Source: Alistipes sp. Marseille-P5061 (GTDB lineage Bacteria; Bacteroidota; Bacteroidia; Bacteroidales; Rikenellaceae). From it: a stretch of 64,000 nucleotides of DNA. The stretch lies in the NCBI RefSeq assembly GCF_900290115.1, contig NZ_LT985748.1, positions 1 through 64,000 on the forward strand, in the 5' to 3' direction. The position numbers were made by a program, and so were the translations under genes. This document shows, piece by piece, positions 1 through 7,915 of the stretch (position 1 is the stretch's first letter; each line of letters starts with the position of its first letter). Below the pieces are notes generated by a model. The model worked only from the letters and a program-made list of their open reading frames with translations, did not search any database and was not told the DNA's origin.

Positions 1-123
1 TTATGATGCTTCATCAGAACTATTTCTTTAAGTATATTGCCCATGTACGTTGTCGTCGTCACCTTTCCATGCACAGTGCATTGCAGAGTGCGAGGAAAGA
101 AGTAGATGATCAAGGATAGAAGG
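1..123. other. Non-genomic leading fragment joined to a sequencing adapter
   Basis: This stretch lies outside a synthetic adapter (124-202) and is visibly more AT-rich than the rest of the window. It therefore cannot be assumed to belong to this chromosome. One forward frame is open from the ATG at 3 to a stop near 119 (about 38 codons), but the product is not recognisable. It most likely comes from a neighbouring library molecule or a chimeric read. Its own source cannot be determined from sequence alone. Confidence 0.75.
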
Positions 124-202
124 TTTTTTTTTTTTCAAGCAGAAGACGGCATACGAGATCTAGTACGGTCTCGTGGGCTCGGAGAATGTGTATAAGAGAC
201 AG
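124..202 (+). other. Illumina P7 / Nextera i7 adapter contamination
   Basis: Positions 124-135 are twelve T residues, matching the poly-T linker of flow-cell grafted oligos. Positions 136-159 are the P7 sequence, beginning CAAGCAGAAGACGG. Positions 160-167 are CTAGTACG, the Nextera index N702 in adapter orientation. Positions 168-202 are the Nextera read-2 transposase end, finishing AGATGTGTATAAGAGACAG with one extra A inserted. Real insert DNA begins at 203. Any protein start predicted here, such as a frame reading VYKRQ, is an artefact. Confidence 0.98.
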
Positions 203-215
203 GAAAAATATTTCG

Positions 216-223
216 TACCTTTG
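216..223 (+). promoter_or_regulatory. Bacteroidetes -7 box of the rplM promoter, truncated upstream
   Basis: TACCTTTG matches the Bacteroidetes sigma-ABfr -7 consensus TAnnTTTG. The matching -33 TTG should fall about 19-20 nt upstream, which is inside the adapter, so that half of the promoter was lost at the contig end. The leader to the rplM start would be about 55 nt. Confidence 0.6.
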
Positions 224-280
224 CGCACCCGTAATATACGGGAAACGGATTACAAACAAGTTAAACTAAACGTAAACAAA

Positions 281-736
281 GTGGATTCATTAAGCTACAA
301 GACTATCTCGGCCAATGCATCGACGGTAACCAAGGAGTGGATTGTCATCGACGCTACGAACGAGGTATTGGGACGTCTTGCCTCGCAGATTGCAAAGATT
401 CTCCGCGGCAAGAACAAGCCCAGCTTTACCCCCCACGCCGACTGCGGTGACTACGTCATCGTCATCAACGCGGAGAAGGTGAAGCTCACGGGCAACAAGA
501 TGACCGACAAGGTCTACACGCGTCACACGGGTTATCCCGGCGGCCAGCGCTATGCAACGCCTGCCGAGTACCTGGCCAAGAAACCGACGTTCTTGATTGA
601 GAAGGCTGTCAAGGGCATGATGCCCCGCACGCGTCTGGGTGCCGCACAGCTCAAGAACCTCAAGGTGTATGCCGGCGCCGAGCATCCGCACGCCGCGCAG
701 AACCCCAAGCAGATTAAGTTGAACGAGATTAAGTAA
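281..736 (+). CDS. rplM: 50S ribosomal protein L13
   Basis: Large-subunit ribosomal protein that binds 23S rRNA early in assembly. The 151-residue product starts MDSLSYKTISANAST, closely resembling Bacteroides L13 N-termini, and contains the family core: EWIVIDATNEVLGRLAS, then DCGDYVIVINAEKV, then HTGYPGG and a GMMPRTRLG segment. The start is the GTG at 281. The same frame stays open upstream only because it reads into the adapter (124-202), so longer N-termini are false. rpsI follows after 8 nt, the usual rplM-rpsI operon. The promoter is only half present because the contig begins here. Confidence 0.95.
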   Translation: MDSLSYKTISANASTVTKEWIVIDATNEVLGRLASQIAKILRGKNKPSFTPHADCGDYVIVINAEKVKLTGNKMTDKVYTRHTGYPGGQRYATPAEYLAKKPTFLIEKAVKGMMPRTRLGAAQLKNLKVYAGAEHPHAAQNPKQIKLNEIK

Positions 737-744
737 GAGGAGTT

Positions 745-1131
745 ATGGAAGTTGTAAACACCGTAGGTCGTCGTAAGGCCGCTGTGGCTCGCGTATTCGT
801 GAAGCCGGGCAAGGGTCAGATTACAATCAACCACAAGGAGCTTGCCGCCTATTTCCCGCTCGAGATTCTCCAGTTCCAGGTAAAGCAGCCGCTGCTGGCT
901 ACCAACACTGCCGAGAGCTACGACATCGCTATCAACCTCGATGGCGGTGGCATCAAGGGACAGGCCGAAGCCGCTCGTCTGGGTATCGCTCGCGCACTGT
1001 GCGAGATTGACGCCGAGATGCGTCCGGTGCTGAAGAAGGCCGGATTCCTGACCCGCGATCCCCGCGAGGTTGAGCGTAAGAAGCCCGGTCAGCCCGGAGC
1101 ACGTCGCAAGTTCCAGTTCAGCAAGCGTTAA
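745..1131 (+). CDS. rpsI: 30S ribosomal protein S9
   Basis: Small-subunit ribosomal protein whose basic C-terminal tail reaches towards the P-site tRNA. The 128-residue product opens with the family signature VGRRKAAVARVFVKPG. It carries GGGIKGQAEAARLGIARAL in the middle and ends in the invariant basic tail RRKFQFSKR. It is translated from an ATG at 745 preceded by AGAGGAG, 8 nt after the rplM stop, so the two are clearly co-transcribed. Length and motifs are normal for the family and nothing is missing. Confidence 0.97.
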   Translation: MEVVNTVGRRKAAVARVFVKPGKGQITINHKELAAYFPLEILQFQVKQPLLATNTAESYDIAINLDGGGIKGQAEAARLGIARALCEIDAEMRPVLKKAGFLTRDPREVERKKPGQPGARRKFQFSKR

Positions 1132-1210
1132 TACGCACGACCGGATTTTCGGCAAGCACGACGACGGTTGCCAAAACGGAGCGACTACCTGTTATATATT
1201 ATATGTTGTC

Positions 1211-1303
1211 CTGTCGGCCGACAGTGCAACGGGGTATTACCCTTCGTTTGCCGCGTCGCGGAAAACTCCTCGGGACCGGACATGGGCCGCTACCCGGAGA
1301 GTT
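1211..1303 (+). promoter_or_regulatory. Structured leader upstream of rpsB
   Basis: The 210-nt gap between rpsI and rpsB contains a 14-nt perfect palindrome, CTGTCGGCCGACAG (1211-1224). A longer stem follows, with AACTCCTCGGG (1264-1274) pairing with CCCGGAGAGTT (1293-1303) over ten pairs with one mismatch. This fits a folded 5' leader for autogenous control by S2, which is known for rpsB in other bacteria. That role is inferred. No clear TAnnTTTG box or strong intrinsic terminator was found in the gap. Confidence 0.4.
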
Positions 1304-1341
1304 GAAGAACAGAGAATTAAAACAAACAAAGAGAAACAAAA

Positions 1342-2229
1342 ATGTCACGTACAGATTTCAATACCTTATTGGAAGCCGGTGCGCACTTCGGTCACCTGAA
1401 GCGCAAATGGAACCCCAAAATGGCTCCCTACATCTTCATGGAGAAGAACGGCATCCACATCATCGACCTGCACAAGACCGTGCTGAAAATCGATGAGGCA
1501 GCAGCAGCCCTCAAGCAGATTGCCAAGAGCGGACGTCGCGTGCTGTTCGTAGCCACGAAGAAGCAGGCCAAGGAGATTGTTGCCGAAAAGGTTGCAGCCG
1601 TCGGAATGCCCTACGTTACGGAGCGCTGGGCAGGCGGTATGCTGACCAACTTCCCCACCATCCGTAAAGCCGTCAAGAAGATGGCCACCATCGACAAGAT
1701 GACCAACGACGGCACGTTCGATAATTTCTCGAAGCGCGAGAAGCTCCAGATTGCCCGTCAGCGCGCCAAGCTGGAGAAGAACCTGGGCTCGATTGCCGAC
1801 CTGACGCGTCTGCCGGCCGCCCTGTTCGTCGTAGACGTACAGAAGGAGGCCAACGCCGTGAAGGAGGCCAAGCGACTGAGCATCCCCGTATTTGCAATGG
1901 TAGATACTTGTTGTGATCCGACCGACATTGATTACGTTATCCCTGCAAATGACGATGCTGCCAAGTCGATTGCCGTAGTGGTAGACGCCATGTGCGCCGC
2001 CATCGCCGAGGGCACCGAGGAGCGCCGTCTCGAAAAGGAGAAGGAGGCTCAGGAGGCTGCCGCCAACGGTGAGGCTGCTCCCAAGAAGGAGGGCAAGCCC
2101 CGCATCAAGAAGGCCGTCAAGGAGTCGTACGACGCCGAGGAGGCTGCCGTAGCCGACGTCGTAGCTTCGGTGGAGACCCCGTTCGAGGAGCCCGCTGAGT
2201 ACGCCGCCGAGGAGGCCAAGGCCGAGTAG
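1342..2229 (+). CDS. rpsB: 30S ribosomal protein S2
   Basis: Small-subunit protein that binds at the head-body junction and helps recruit S1 and mRNA. The 295-residue product has the full S2 fold: LLEAGAHFGHLKRKWNP at the N-terminus, FVATKKQAKEIV, RWAGGMLTNF and the C-terminal IPVFAMVDTCCDPTDIDYVIPANDDA segment. Roughly the last 70 residues form a charged, Ala/Glu/Lys-rich tail (KEKEAQEAAANGEAA onwards) beyond the conserved core. Such tails occur in this phylum and are probably disordered. tsf follows after 45 nt, the conserved rpsB-tsf pair. Confidence 0.96.
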   Translation: MSRTDFNTLLEAGAHFGHLKRKWNPKMAPYIFMEKNGIHIIDLHKTVLKIDEAAAALKQIAKSGRRVLFVATKKQAKEIVAEKVAAVGMPYVTERWAGGMLTNFPTIRKAVKKMATIDKMTNDGTFDNFSKREKLQIARQRAKLEKNLGSIADLTRLPAALFVVDVQKEANAVKEAKRLSIPVFAMVDTCCDPTDIDYVIPANDDAAKSIAVVVDAMCAAIAEGTEERRLEKEKEAQEAAANGEAAPKKEGKPRIKKAVKESYDAEEAAVADVVASVETPFEEPAEYAAEEAKAE

Positions 2230-2274
2230 GCTCGGGAATTATTGAATTTACGAACGATTAAAGATACAAAGACT

Positions 2275-3105
2275 ATGGAAATCAAAGCTGCTGATGTGAT
2301 GAAGCTCCGCAAGATGACCGGCGCCGGCATGATGGACTGCAAGAAGGCCCTTCAGGAGGCGGAAGGCGACTATGCGCGTGCTCAGGACATTATCCGCGAG
2401 AAGGGTAAGCTGGTGGTTGCCAAGCGTGCCGACCGTACCGCTACGGAGGGTGTCGTTGTAACGAAAATCGTCGGCCAGAAGGCATACATGCTCTGCCTGG
2501 CCTGCGAGACCGACTTCGTGGCCCAGAACGCCGAGTATTCCGCTTCGGCACAGGCCATGCTGGAGGTAGCCGTGAAGAACGACGCAGCCGACCGCGACGC
2601 GCTGCTTGCCGCGAAGAACGACGAGGGTCACACCGTCGAGGAGATGGTGACCGAGAAGTCGGGTCAGACGGGCGAGAAGATTGAGCTGGCCTACTACGGC
2701 CGCATCGAGGCTCCCTACTGCGCGACCTACGTACACTTCAACAAGAAGCTCGGTGTGATTCTGGGCTTCAACAAGGAGGTACCCGCCGAGGTGGCACACA
2801 CCGTTGCCATGCAGGCTACGGCCATGGCCCCCGTTTCGATTTCGGAGGCCGACTGCCCGGCCGAGGTCGTTGAGCACGAGCGCAAGATTGCCGTCGAGGC
2901 GATGAAGCAGGACCCGAAGAACGCCAACAAGCCGGAGGCCATTCTCGAGAAGATTGCCGAGGGCAAGATGCGCAAGTTCTTCGAGGAGAACACGCTGCTC
3001 AACCAGCTGGTCGTAGGCGAGAAGGAGACGATTGCCGAGTTCATCCACAAGGCCGACAAGGAGGCTACCGTAGTTGCCTACAAGCGTTTCGCTCTGGGCG
3101 AGTAA
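2275..3105 (+). CDS. tsf: Translation elongation factor Ts
   Basis: Nucleotide exchange factor that releases GDP from EF-Tu. The 276-residue product starts MEIKAADVMKLRKMTGAGMM, and the family signature continues with DCKKALQEAEGD. It then carries the CETDFVAQN segment and the dimerisation and C-terminal modules, including GVILGFNKEVP. The ATG at 2275 is chosen over an in-frame TTG at 2242 because it starts exactly at the conserved N-terminus. The gene lies downstream of rpsB and ends just before a strong terminator at 3130-3161. Confidence 0.97.
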   Translation: MEIKAADVMKLRKMTGAGMMDCKKALQEAEGDYARAQDIIREKGKLVVAKRADRTATEGVVVTKIVGQKAYMLCLACETDFVAQNAEYSASAQAMLEVAVKNDAADRDALLAAKNDEGHTVEEMVTEKSGQTGEKIELAYYGRIEAPYCATYVHFNKKLGVILGFNKEVPAEVAHTVAMQATAMAPVSISEADCPAEVVEHERKIAVEAMKQDPKNANKPEAILEKIAEGKMRKFFEENTLLNQLVVGEKETIAEFIHKADKEATVVAYKRFALGE

Positions 3106-3129
3106 CGGACTCCACGTTTCCAAAGAGAG

Positions 3130-3161
3130 GCGAAGCATCCGCAAGGGTGCTTCGCTTTTTT
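3130..3161 (+). terminator. Intrinsic terminator of the rpsB-tsf operon
   Basis: GCGAAGCA (3130-3137) pairs perfectly with TGCTTCGC (3148-3155) around a 10-nt loop, and a run of six T residues follows. It sits 25 nt after the tsf stop codon. Confidence 0.9.
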
Positions 3162-3716
3162 GTGCGCGCGTGCGTCGACGGGGCGGAGCGGCAGTGCGGG
3201 TCGGCGGGGCCGGCGTGGATGTGCGTTCCGGGGGCGGATGCGCGTTCCGGGGCGGATGCGTGTTCCGGGGCGGATGTGTGCGAGGGAGTGTGTCGGGGAA
3301 TGAGTGCGGCGGCGGTTGTGTGCCGGCGGAAATGCGCGGCGAGCTGTTCGGTGGTGAGGTGTCGGGCGGTGGTGTCGGGCGCCGTGTGCCGGCGGAAATG
3401 CGCGGCGGAATCTTCTGTTCCGCGGCGTATTGCCGTAGGGCGGGTCCGGCCCCGGCTTGAGCTCCGGTTTGCGTTCCGGTGCGGGCTTCCGCATGAGCAC
3501 GGCGGCCGGGCAGCGAAAGTGGAGCGTTGCCGTGCAGCGTGATGCCGGGGCAGGAGGGCATGGCTCTGAACGGTGTCGGGCAGCGAGGTGGCAGGGCGGA
3601 TGCGTGTGGGTGTGTGTCGGGCGGCAGGAGGGCATGGCTTGGCATGGGACGGTGCGGTCCCCTGGATGGCTGTTGACGGGTGCGCACCGGCGGGGGTGCC
3701 CCGCCTTCGGGGCGGA
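3162..3716. repeat. Long convergent spacer with private degenerate repeats
   Basis: No gene is supported between the tsf terminator and the stop of the AddA-like gene. The spacer is low-complexity and G-rich. GTTCCGGGGCGGAT or a one-base variant occurs three times at 18-19 nt spacing (3225-3275). A perfect 24-nt repeat beginning GTGTGCCGGCGGAAATG occurs at 3318-3341 and 3384-3407. GGCAGGAGGGCATGGCT-like sequence also occurs twice (about 3548 and 3622). These units are not shared with other spacers in the window. Open frames here have repeat-driven Arg/Pro/Gly composition and no start signals. Confidence 0.6.
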
Positions 3717-6700
3717 TTACGCCTCCCGGGCGGAGACCTCCACCACCTTACGCAGACGGATGTACCACAGATAGCCCTTGACCTCGTCGTAGCCCATCTC
3801 GCCCAGCAGGCGCATGTACTCGGCAATCTGCCGGCGGTGGCCCGCCGTTTCGTGCTCGCCGAACTTGTAGTCGACCACCACAACCCGGCGCAACTCCCGC
3901 TCCCCGACGCGCTCGCTCCGCATCATCACACGGTCGGGACGCCGCGTCACGGAGCTGCGCTGCGCGGTGCCTGCCCCGGCTGCCGCGCCCTCTGCTCCAG
4001 CGGCCGCTTTCCCGGCCCCGGCTGCCGCGCTCTCTGCTCCAGCGGCCGCCTTCCCGGCCGCAACCGCCGCGCTCTCTGCCGCAACCGCCGCCTTTCCGGC
4101 CCCCGCGGCCGCATCCTCTGCCGCGGCGCGCTGCGCCCGGGCGGCCAGGAGGATGATGTCGCTCTCGGTGCGTACCTCCTCCCACTCGCCGGCGAACCAC
4201 TCCCGCACGACGGGGTTGGCAAGCGCCTCGTCGAGCATCGTGCCGAGCGCCTCGGCCTCGCTCTGCGAGAGGATGCCGTCGCTCTGCATCTGCGTGACGC
4301 TCCGGCGAATTTCCTCCTCGTCGGCCGCATTCTCGAAGGCCTTGTGCATCAGGATGCCGAAGTCGCGCGGCGAGGGGAGTGCGTCGCGCTCCTCCTCGAA
4401 GTAGCGCTGCGAGGGGAGCCGCAGCCTCAGGTCGGCCATGGCCGTGGGGTAGTGCTCCAGCAGCACGTGCTCCGGAAGGTCCCTCTTCGCCTTGCGGGGC
4501 GCCGGGCCGTCGAAGCTGCCGAACGTGCACTCCTCGCCCGCCTCGGTCGTCTGCAGCCGCCCCTCGATTTTCCCGAGCGGGCACCCTTCAGCCTTGGGAT
4601 TCAGCGCCTTCCACAGCAGCGAGCCCACGTTCGCCGCCTTGCCCCCCGTGGGGATGAAGACGTGGAGCGACTCGGCGGCGCGCGTCAGCGCCACGTAGAG
4701 CAGGTTGATGTTGTCGACGTGGGAGTAGACCAGCTCGCGGTAGTAGGCCTCCGAGAACTCCGAATCGGCCATCGCCTGCTTGTAGCGCACGGGAAACTGC
4801 CCGATGGCCGCCTCCTCGTCGCTCGCCCGCGCCCAGACGATGTTGGTGACGTTGCCGCTCGATTTGGGGTCGAGCTGCCACGTGCAGTAGGGGATGATGA
4901 CCACCGGCCGTTCGAGCCCCTTGGCCTTGTGGACCGTGGTGATTTCGATGGTCCGTTCGCTCTGCTCGATGCTCAGCGAGCGGCTGCTTCCCTGCTCGTC
5001 CCACCAGCGCAGGAAGAGGGGAATGTCGGCGATTTTGCTCGAGCAGAAGGAGATGAGCTGCTCGTGGAGGGCCTGCAGGTAGGCGGTCTGGTCGCTGCGC
5101 TCGGCCAGGTGGTGGCGGATGACCAGCCGCTCGAAGGCCTCCTCGGGCGAGAGCAGCCGCAGCGCGCGGCAGAAGTCGCGCTCGTCGTCGGGAAGCGGCG
5201 CGCCGAACGCCCGGCCCAGGAAGCGGTTGTAGATGGCGCGGTTGAGCGTGTCCTCCGTGTTGACCGTCAGCCGCAGCGCGGCGATGAGGAAGCCCGCCAC
5301 GGGGGCATTGCCCACGATGAGCGCCTCGCGCGTCATGACGTCGAAGCGGTAGCGCTCGTCGCGGTTCTCCCCCTTGAAGCGCAGCAGCTCGGCGGCCACG
5401 CGTGCGCCGTCCGTCGCGCTGCGGACCAGAATCAGGATGTCCGAGGGGCGGAATCCCCGGTCGAGCACCTGCTTGATGCGCTCCACCAGGGGCGGCTCGC
5501 CCGTGCAGGCCGTCACGCTGACATATCCCGGGCCGTCCTTCACGCGGCGCGGCACCTGGGCGTGGTCGCCGTAGGCCGCCGCGAGGATGTCGTGCAGCTC
5601 GGCGGCCCGCTCCGCAGCGATGGCCCCCGTGGCGGCCGCCTCGTCGAGCATCGTGTTGAGCGCGCGGTTGTCGGCCGCGACGATGCGCTCCATGATGCCG
5701 TTGTTGAACTCGACGACCGTCGGCAGCGAGCGCCAGTTGTCGCGCAGGTTGACCACCTCGGTATCCGCGGGCGAGAGCTCGCGGCGCGCCTCGCTGTGGA
5801 GAATCTTCCAGTCGCCGCCCCGCCAGCGGTAAATCGACTGCTTGATGTCGCCCACCAGAAAGACCGATATCTGCTGCGACTGCGCCATGGCGTTGTGCAG
5901 CAGGGGCAGGAAGTTGCGCCACTCGCGCGCCGAGGTGTCCTGGAACTCGTCTATCATGTAGCGCTCGAAGCGGTTGCCCACCTTCTCGTAGATGAACGGC
6001 GCGTCGTTGTGGCCGATGAACTCGGCCAGGATGTACTTCGTCTCCGAGAGGAGCATCGTGCTCTCCTGGTCGCAGAGGCGCTGCACCTGCGCGTAGAGGT
6101 CGGCCAGCAGGGCGAAGCTGCGGTAGTTCTCGCGCAGCAGCGCCGCGGTGTTCCACAGCCGGACGTTGAGCCGGAAGATGTCGCAGATGTCGCGCAGCAG
6201 GGGCTGCAGCCGGGCGACGAGCGGTTGTGCGGGCGAGCCCTTGGGGCACCACCCCTCGGTGGTGCGGCTCATCCGCTCGACGGTGGCCGACGGCGCCTTC
6301 AGCTCGTCGCCCGCCGCCGCGAGGAAGTAGTTGGCGAAGCTGCGGCTCTTGCCCGTGAAGTCGGAGGGCGAGACCCCCGCCTCCTCCATCAGACGCAGCG
6401 CCTCGCGCGCCTTCTCCTGCATGGCGCGCCGCGTTGCGCGCGCCTTCTCGCCCGCCTTGCCCACCAGACGGCGCAGCTCCTCCTTGGGCAGCGCGCGCCC
6501 GAGCGCCTCGCGGTTCTTCTCCTTGAAGAGCTCGCCCGAGAGGGCCAGAATGCCGTCGCGGATGTCCCAGCGGCGGCCGTCGTCGATGCGCTCCTGGACG
6601 AAGTCCGTGAGCCAGCGCTTCAGCTCGCGGTTCTCGGTGATGCCCTCCACGAGCGAGTCGGCGCTCTTGGCCAGCAGACTCTCCGTCTCGATTTCGACGT

Positions 6701-7082
6701 TGTAGTCGAGGTCGAAGCCCAGCTCGCGGATGAAGGCCCGCAGGATGCGCTGGAAGAAGGTATCGATGGTCAGCACCGTGAAGTGCGAATAGTCGTGCAG
6801 GATGTGCGACCGCACGTCGTGCGCCCGTTGTTGGAGCGTGCGCGCGTCGAGGCCGAGCTCCTCCTGCAGCTGCGCGGCATAGGGGCTTTCGTCGCCCGTG
6901 GCCAGCAGGTGAATCTCCCGCAGGATGCGGCTCTTCATCTCCTCGGTGGCCTTGTTGGTGAAGGTGACGGCCAGAATGTGGCGGTAGAGCTCCGGACGCT
7001 CGATGACGTCGTGTATGTATTTGTAGGCCAGCTGGTAGGTCTTGCCCGAACCGGCACTGGCATTGAGTATCTTTGCCCGCAT
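3717..7082 (-). CDS. AddA/RecB-like UvrD-family helicase with C-terminal PD-(D/E)XK nuclease
   Basis: Predicted ATP-dependent DNA helicase/exonuclease subunit acting on double-strand ends in recombinational repair. The 1121-residue product has Walker A NASAGSGKT near residue 10, motif Ia AVTFTNKATEEM, motif II MIDEFQDTS, motif III VGDIKQSIYRWRGGD, motif V TTVHKAKGLE and motif VI LLYVALTRA. The C-terminal nuclease shows RPDRVMM and VVDYKFGE followed by RRQIAEYM. Between the nuclease beta-strand ESDIILL and RPDRV lies an Ala/Gly-rich insert of about 60 residues (about 980-1040), built from 14-residue repeats, which looks like a recent expansion. The gene is divergent from an AddB-like partner at 7916. 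It could equally be named RecB-like. Its enzymatic class is secure. Confidence 0.92.
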   Translation of the reverse strand: MRAKILNASAGSGKTYQLAYKYIHDVIERPELYRHILAVTFTNKATEEMKSRILREIHLLATGDESPYAAQLQEELGLDARTLQQRAHDVRSHILHDYSHFTVLTIDTFFQRILRAFIRELGFDLDYNVEIETESLLAKSADSLVEGITENRELKRWLTDFVQERIDDGRRWDIRDGILALSGELFKEKNREALGRALPKEELRRLVGKAGEKARATRRAMQEKAREALRLMEEAGVSPSDFTGKSRSFANYFLAAAGDELKAPSATVERMSRTTEGWCPKGSPAQPLVARLQPLLRDICDIFRLNVRLWNTAALLRENYRSFALLADLYAQVQRLCDQESTMLLSETKYILAEFIGHNDAPFIYEKVGNRFERYMIDEFQDTSAREWRNFLPLLHNAMAQSQQISVFLVGDIKQSIYRWRGGDWKILHSEARRELSPADTEVVNLRDNWRSLPTVVEFNNGIMERIVAADNRALNTMLDEAAATGAIAAERAAELHDILAAAYGDHAQVPRRVKDGPGYVSVTACTGEPPLVERIKQVLDRGFRPSDILILVRSATDGARVAAELLRFKGENRDERYRFDVMTREALIVGNAPVAGFLIAALRLTVNTEDTLNRAIYNRFLGRAFGAPLPDDERDFCRALRLLSPEEAFERLVIRHHLAERSDQTAYLQALHEQLISFCSSKIADIPLFLRWWDEQGSSRSLSIEQSERTIEITTVHKAKGLERPVVIIPYCTWQLDPKSSGNVTNIVWARASDEEAAIGQFPVRYKQAMADSEFSEAYYRELVYSHVDNINLLYVALTRAAESLHVFIPTGGKAANVGSLLWKALNPKAEGCPLGKIEGRLQTTEAGEECTFGSFDGPAPRKAKRDLPEHVLLEHYPTAMADLRLRLPSQRYFEEERDALPSPRDFGILMHKAFENAADEEEIRRSVTQMQSDGILSQSEAEALGTMLDEALANPVVREWFAGEWEEVRTESDIILLAARAQRAAAEDAAAGAGKAAVAAESAAVAAGKAAAGAESAAAGAGKAAAGAEGAAAGAGTAQRSSVTRRPDRVMMRSERVGERELRRVVVVDYKFGEHETAGHRRQIAEYMRLLGEMGYDEVKGYLWYIRLRKVVEVSAREA
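3979..4104 (-). repeat. 42-bp tandem repeat inside the AddA-like gene
   Basis: Three adjacent 42-bp units (3979-4020, 4021-4062, 4063-4104) and a partial fourth differ at only a few positions in the first two copies. They encode 14-residue units such as AAAGAGKAAVAAES. The period is a multiple of three, so the frame is kept. The array lies in a surface loop of the nuclease domain. Confidence 0.85.
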
Positions 7083-7150
7083 GGCGCAACAGTGGGATTT
7101 TGTCCCCTAAAAGTACGAAACAAAAGCCGAACGGAGGCGGTTTTTCGCGA

Positions 7151-7158
7151 TAATTTTG
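7151..7158 (+). promoter_or_regulatory. Candidate -7 box for the DUF2807-AddB transcript
   Basis: TAATTTTG matches TAnnTTTG and lies 46 nt before the ATG at 7204, in the divergent spacer next to the AddA-like gene. No TTG is present at the expected -33 position, so the call rests on the -7 box alone. Confidence 0.5.
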
Positions 7159-7203
7159 TAATTTAGAGGCGTGTTATTCACGCATTATTTAAGTTATACG
7201 ACT

Positions 7204-7911
7204 ATGAAGAAACTGATTCTTAGCGTCGCAGCGGCGCTGCTGACCCTCGGCGGACTCCGTGCCCAGGAGCAGGACCCCGCAACCGGCGTCAGCGAGTGGC
7301 TCACCTCCTATTCGGCCCTGGTTGTCGATGCTCCGCTGGACATCCGCCTGGTGCAGATTCCCGCCTCGGAGGCTCCGAAAATCGTCTACGACACGAAGGG
7401 TTCCGATACGAAATTCCGCTTCACGGTCAAGGACCGCGTGCTGAAGATTACCGAGCGCCCCTCGTCGCAGCGCGTCGGCCGCTCGCAGGTGACGCTCTAC
7501 TACAGCGAGCTGGAGCAGCTGACCGTCTACGACGCCTCGGTGACCTTCGCCGATACGCTGCGCCGCAAGCTCTTCGACCTCTCGGTCGGGGGCAACGCCT
7601 CGCTGGTGCTCACGCTCGAGGTCGACGACCTGAAGATGGACCTTGCGGGCAAGAGCACCGTCGACCTGACGGGCAAGGCGCGCTACATGTCGCTCTTTGC
7701 CACCACCGGCAAGCTCGAGGCCTCGGGGCTCGAGGTGATGGCCGCCACGGTCAACGCCCAGAGCGGCGCCAATGTCTCGCTGTGGGTGACCGACCGCTTC
7801 GAGGGCAAGACCTCGACCAATGCCACCATCCGCTACAAGGGCTCGCCCTCGATTGTCCGGGGCGGAGCGAAATTCCTCGGCGGCGACATCCGTCATCTGA
7901 AGGAGGAGTAG
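7204..7911 (+). CDS. Exported DUF2807 (GIN domain) protein
   Basis: Predicted periplasmic or outer-membrane-associated beta-helical protein of 235 residues. It begins with a signal peptide (MKKLILSVAAALLTLGGLRAQ). The repeated short beta-strand pattern of the DUF2807/GIN domain follows, for example YDASVTFADTLRR, LSVGGNASLVL, DLAGKSTVDLTGKA and TTGKLEASGLE. The family function is not established. The ATG at 7204 is chosen because it begins the signal peptide; an in-frame TTG lies upstream at 7171. The stop is only 4 nt before the AddB-like gene, so the two are co-transcribed, although no functional link is evident. Confidence 0.85.
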   Translation: MKKLILSVAAALLTLGGLRAQEQDPATGVSEWLTSYSALVVDAPLDIRLVQIPASEAPKIVYDTKGSDTKFRFTVKDRVLKITERPSSQRVGRSQVTLYYSELEQLTVYDASVTFADTLRRKLFDLSVGGNASLVLTLEVDDLKMDLAGKSTVDLTGKARYMSLFATTGKLEASGLEVMAATVNAQSGANVSLWVTDRFEGKTSTNATIRYKGSPSIVRGGAKFLGGDIRHLKEE

Positions 7912-7915
7912 CCCC

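Noticed and set aside
3-119. A 38-codon ORF in the leading 123 nt
   Set aside because: The DNA is on the far side of an adapter and not from this chromosome; the product is unrecognisable.
173-280. N-terminal extension MGSENVYKRQ of L13
   Set aside because: It is translated from the Nextera adapter at 168-202.
2248-3687. A 479-codon minus-strand frame over tsf and the following spacer
   Set aside because: It is antisense to tsf, and its Pro/Arg/Thr-rich N-terminal half comes from the spacer repeats.
3162-3716. Possible CRISPR-like array from the repeated GTTCCGGGGCGGAT and GTGTGCCGGCGG words
   Set aside because: Repeats are degenerate, of unequal spacing, without unique spacers of constant length, and no cas gene is nearby.
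3573-7166. A 1197-codon plus-strand frame opposite the AddA-like gene
   Set aside because: The opposite strand has all helicase and nuclease motifs, while this frame has none and an implausible composition.
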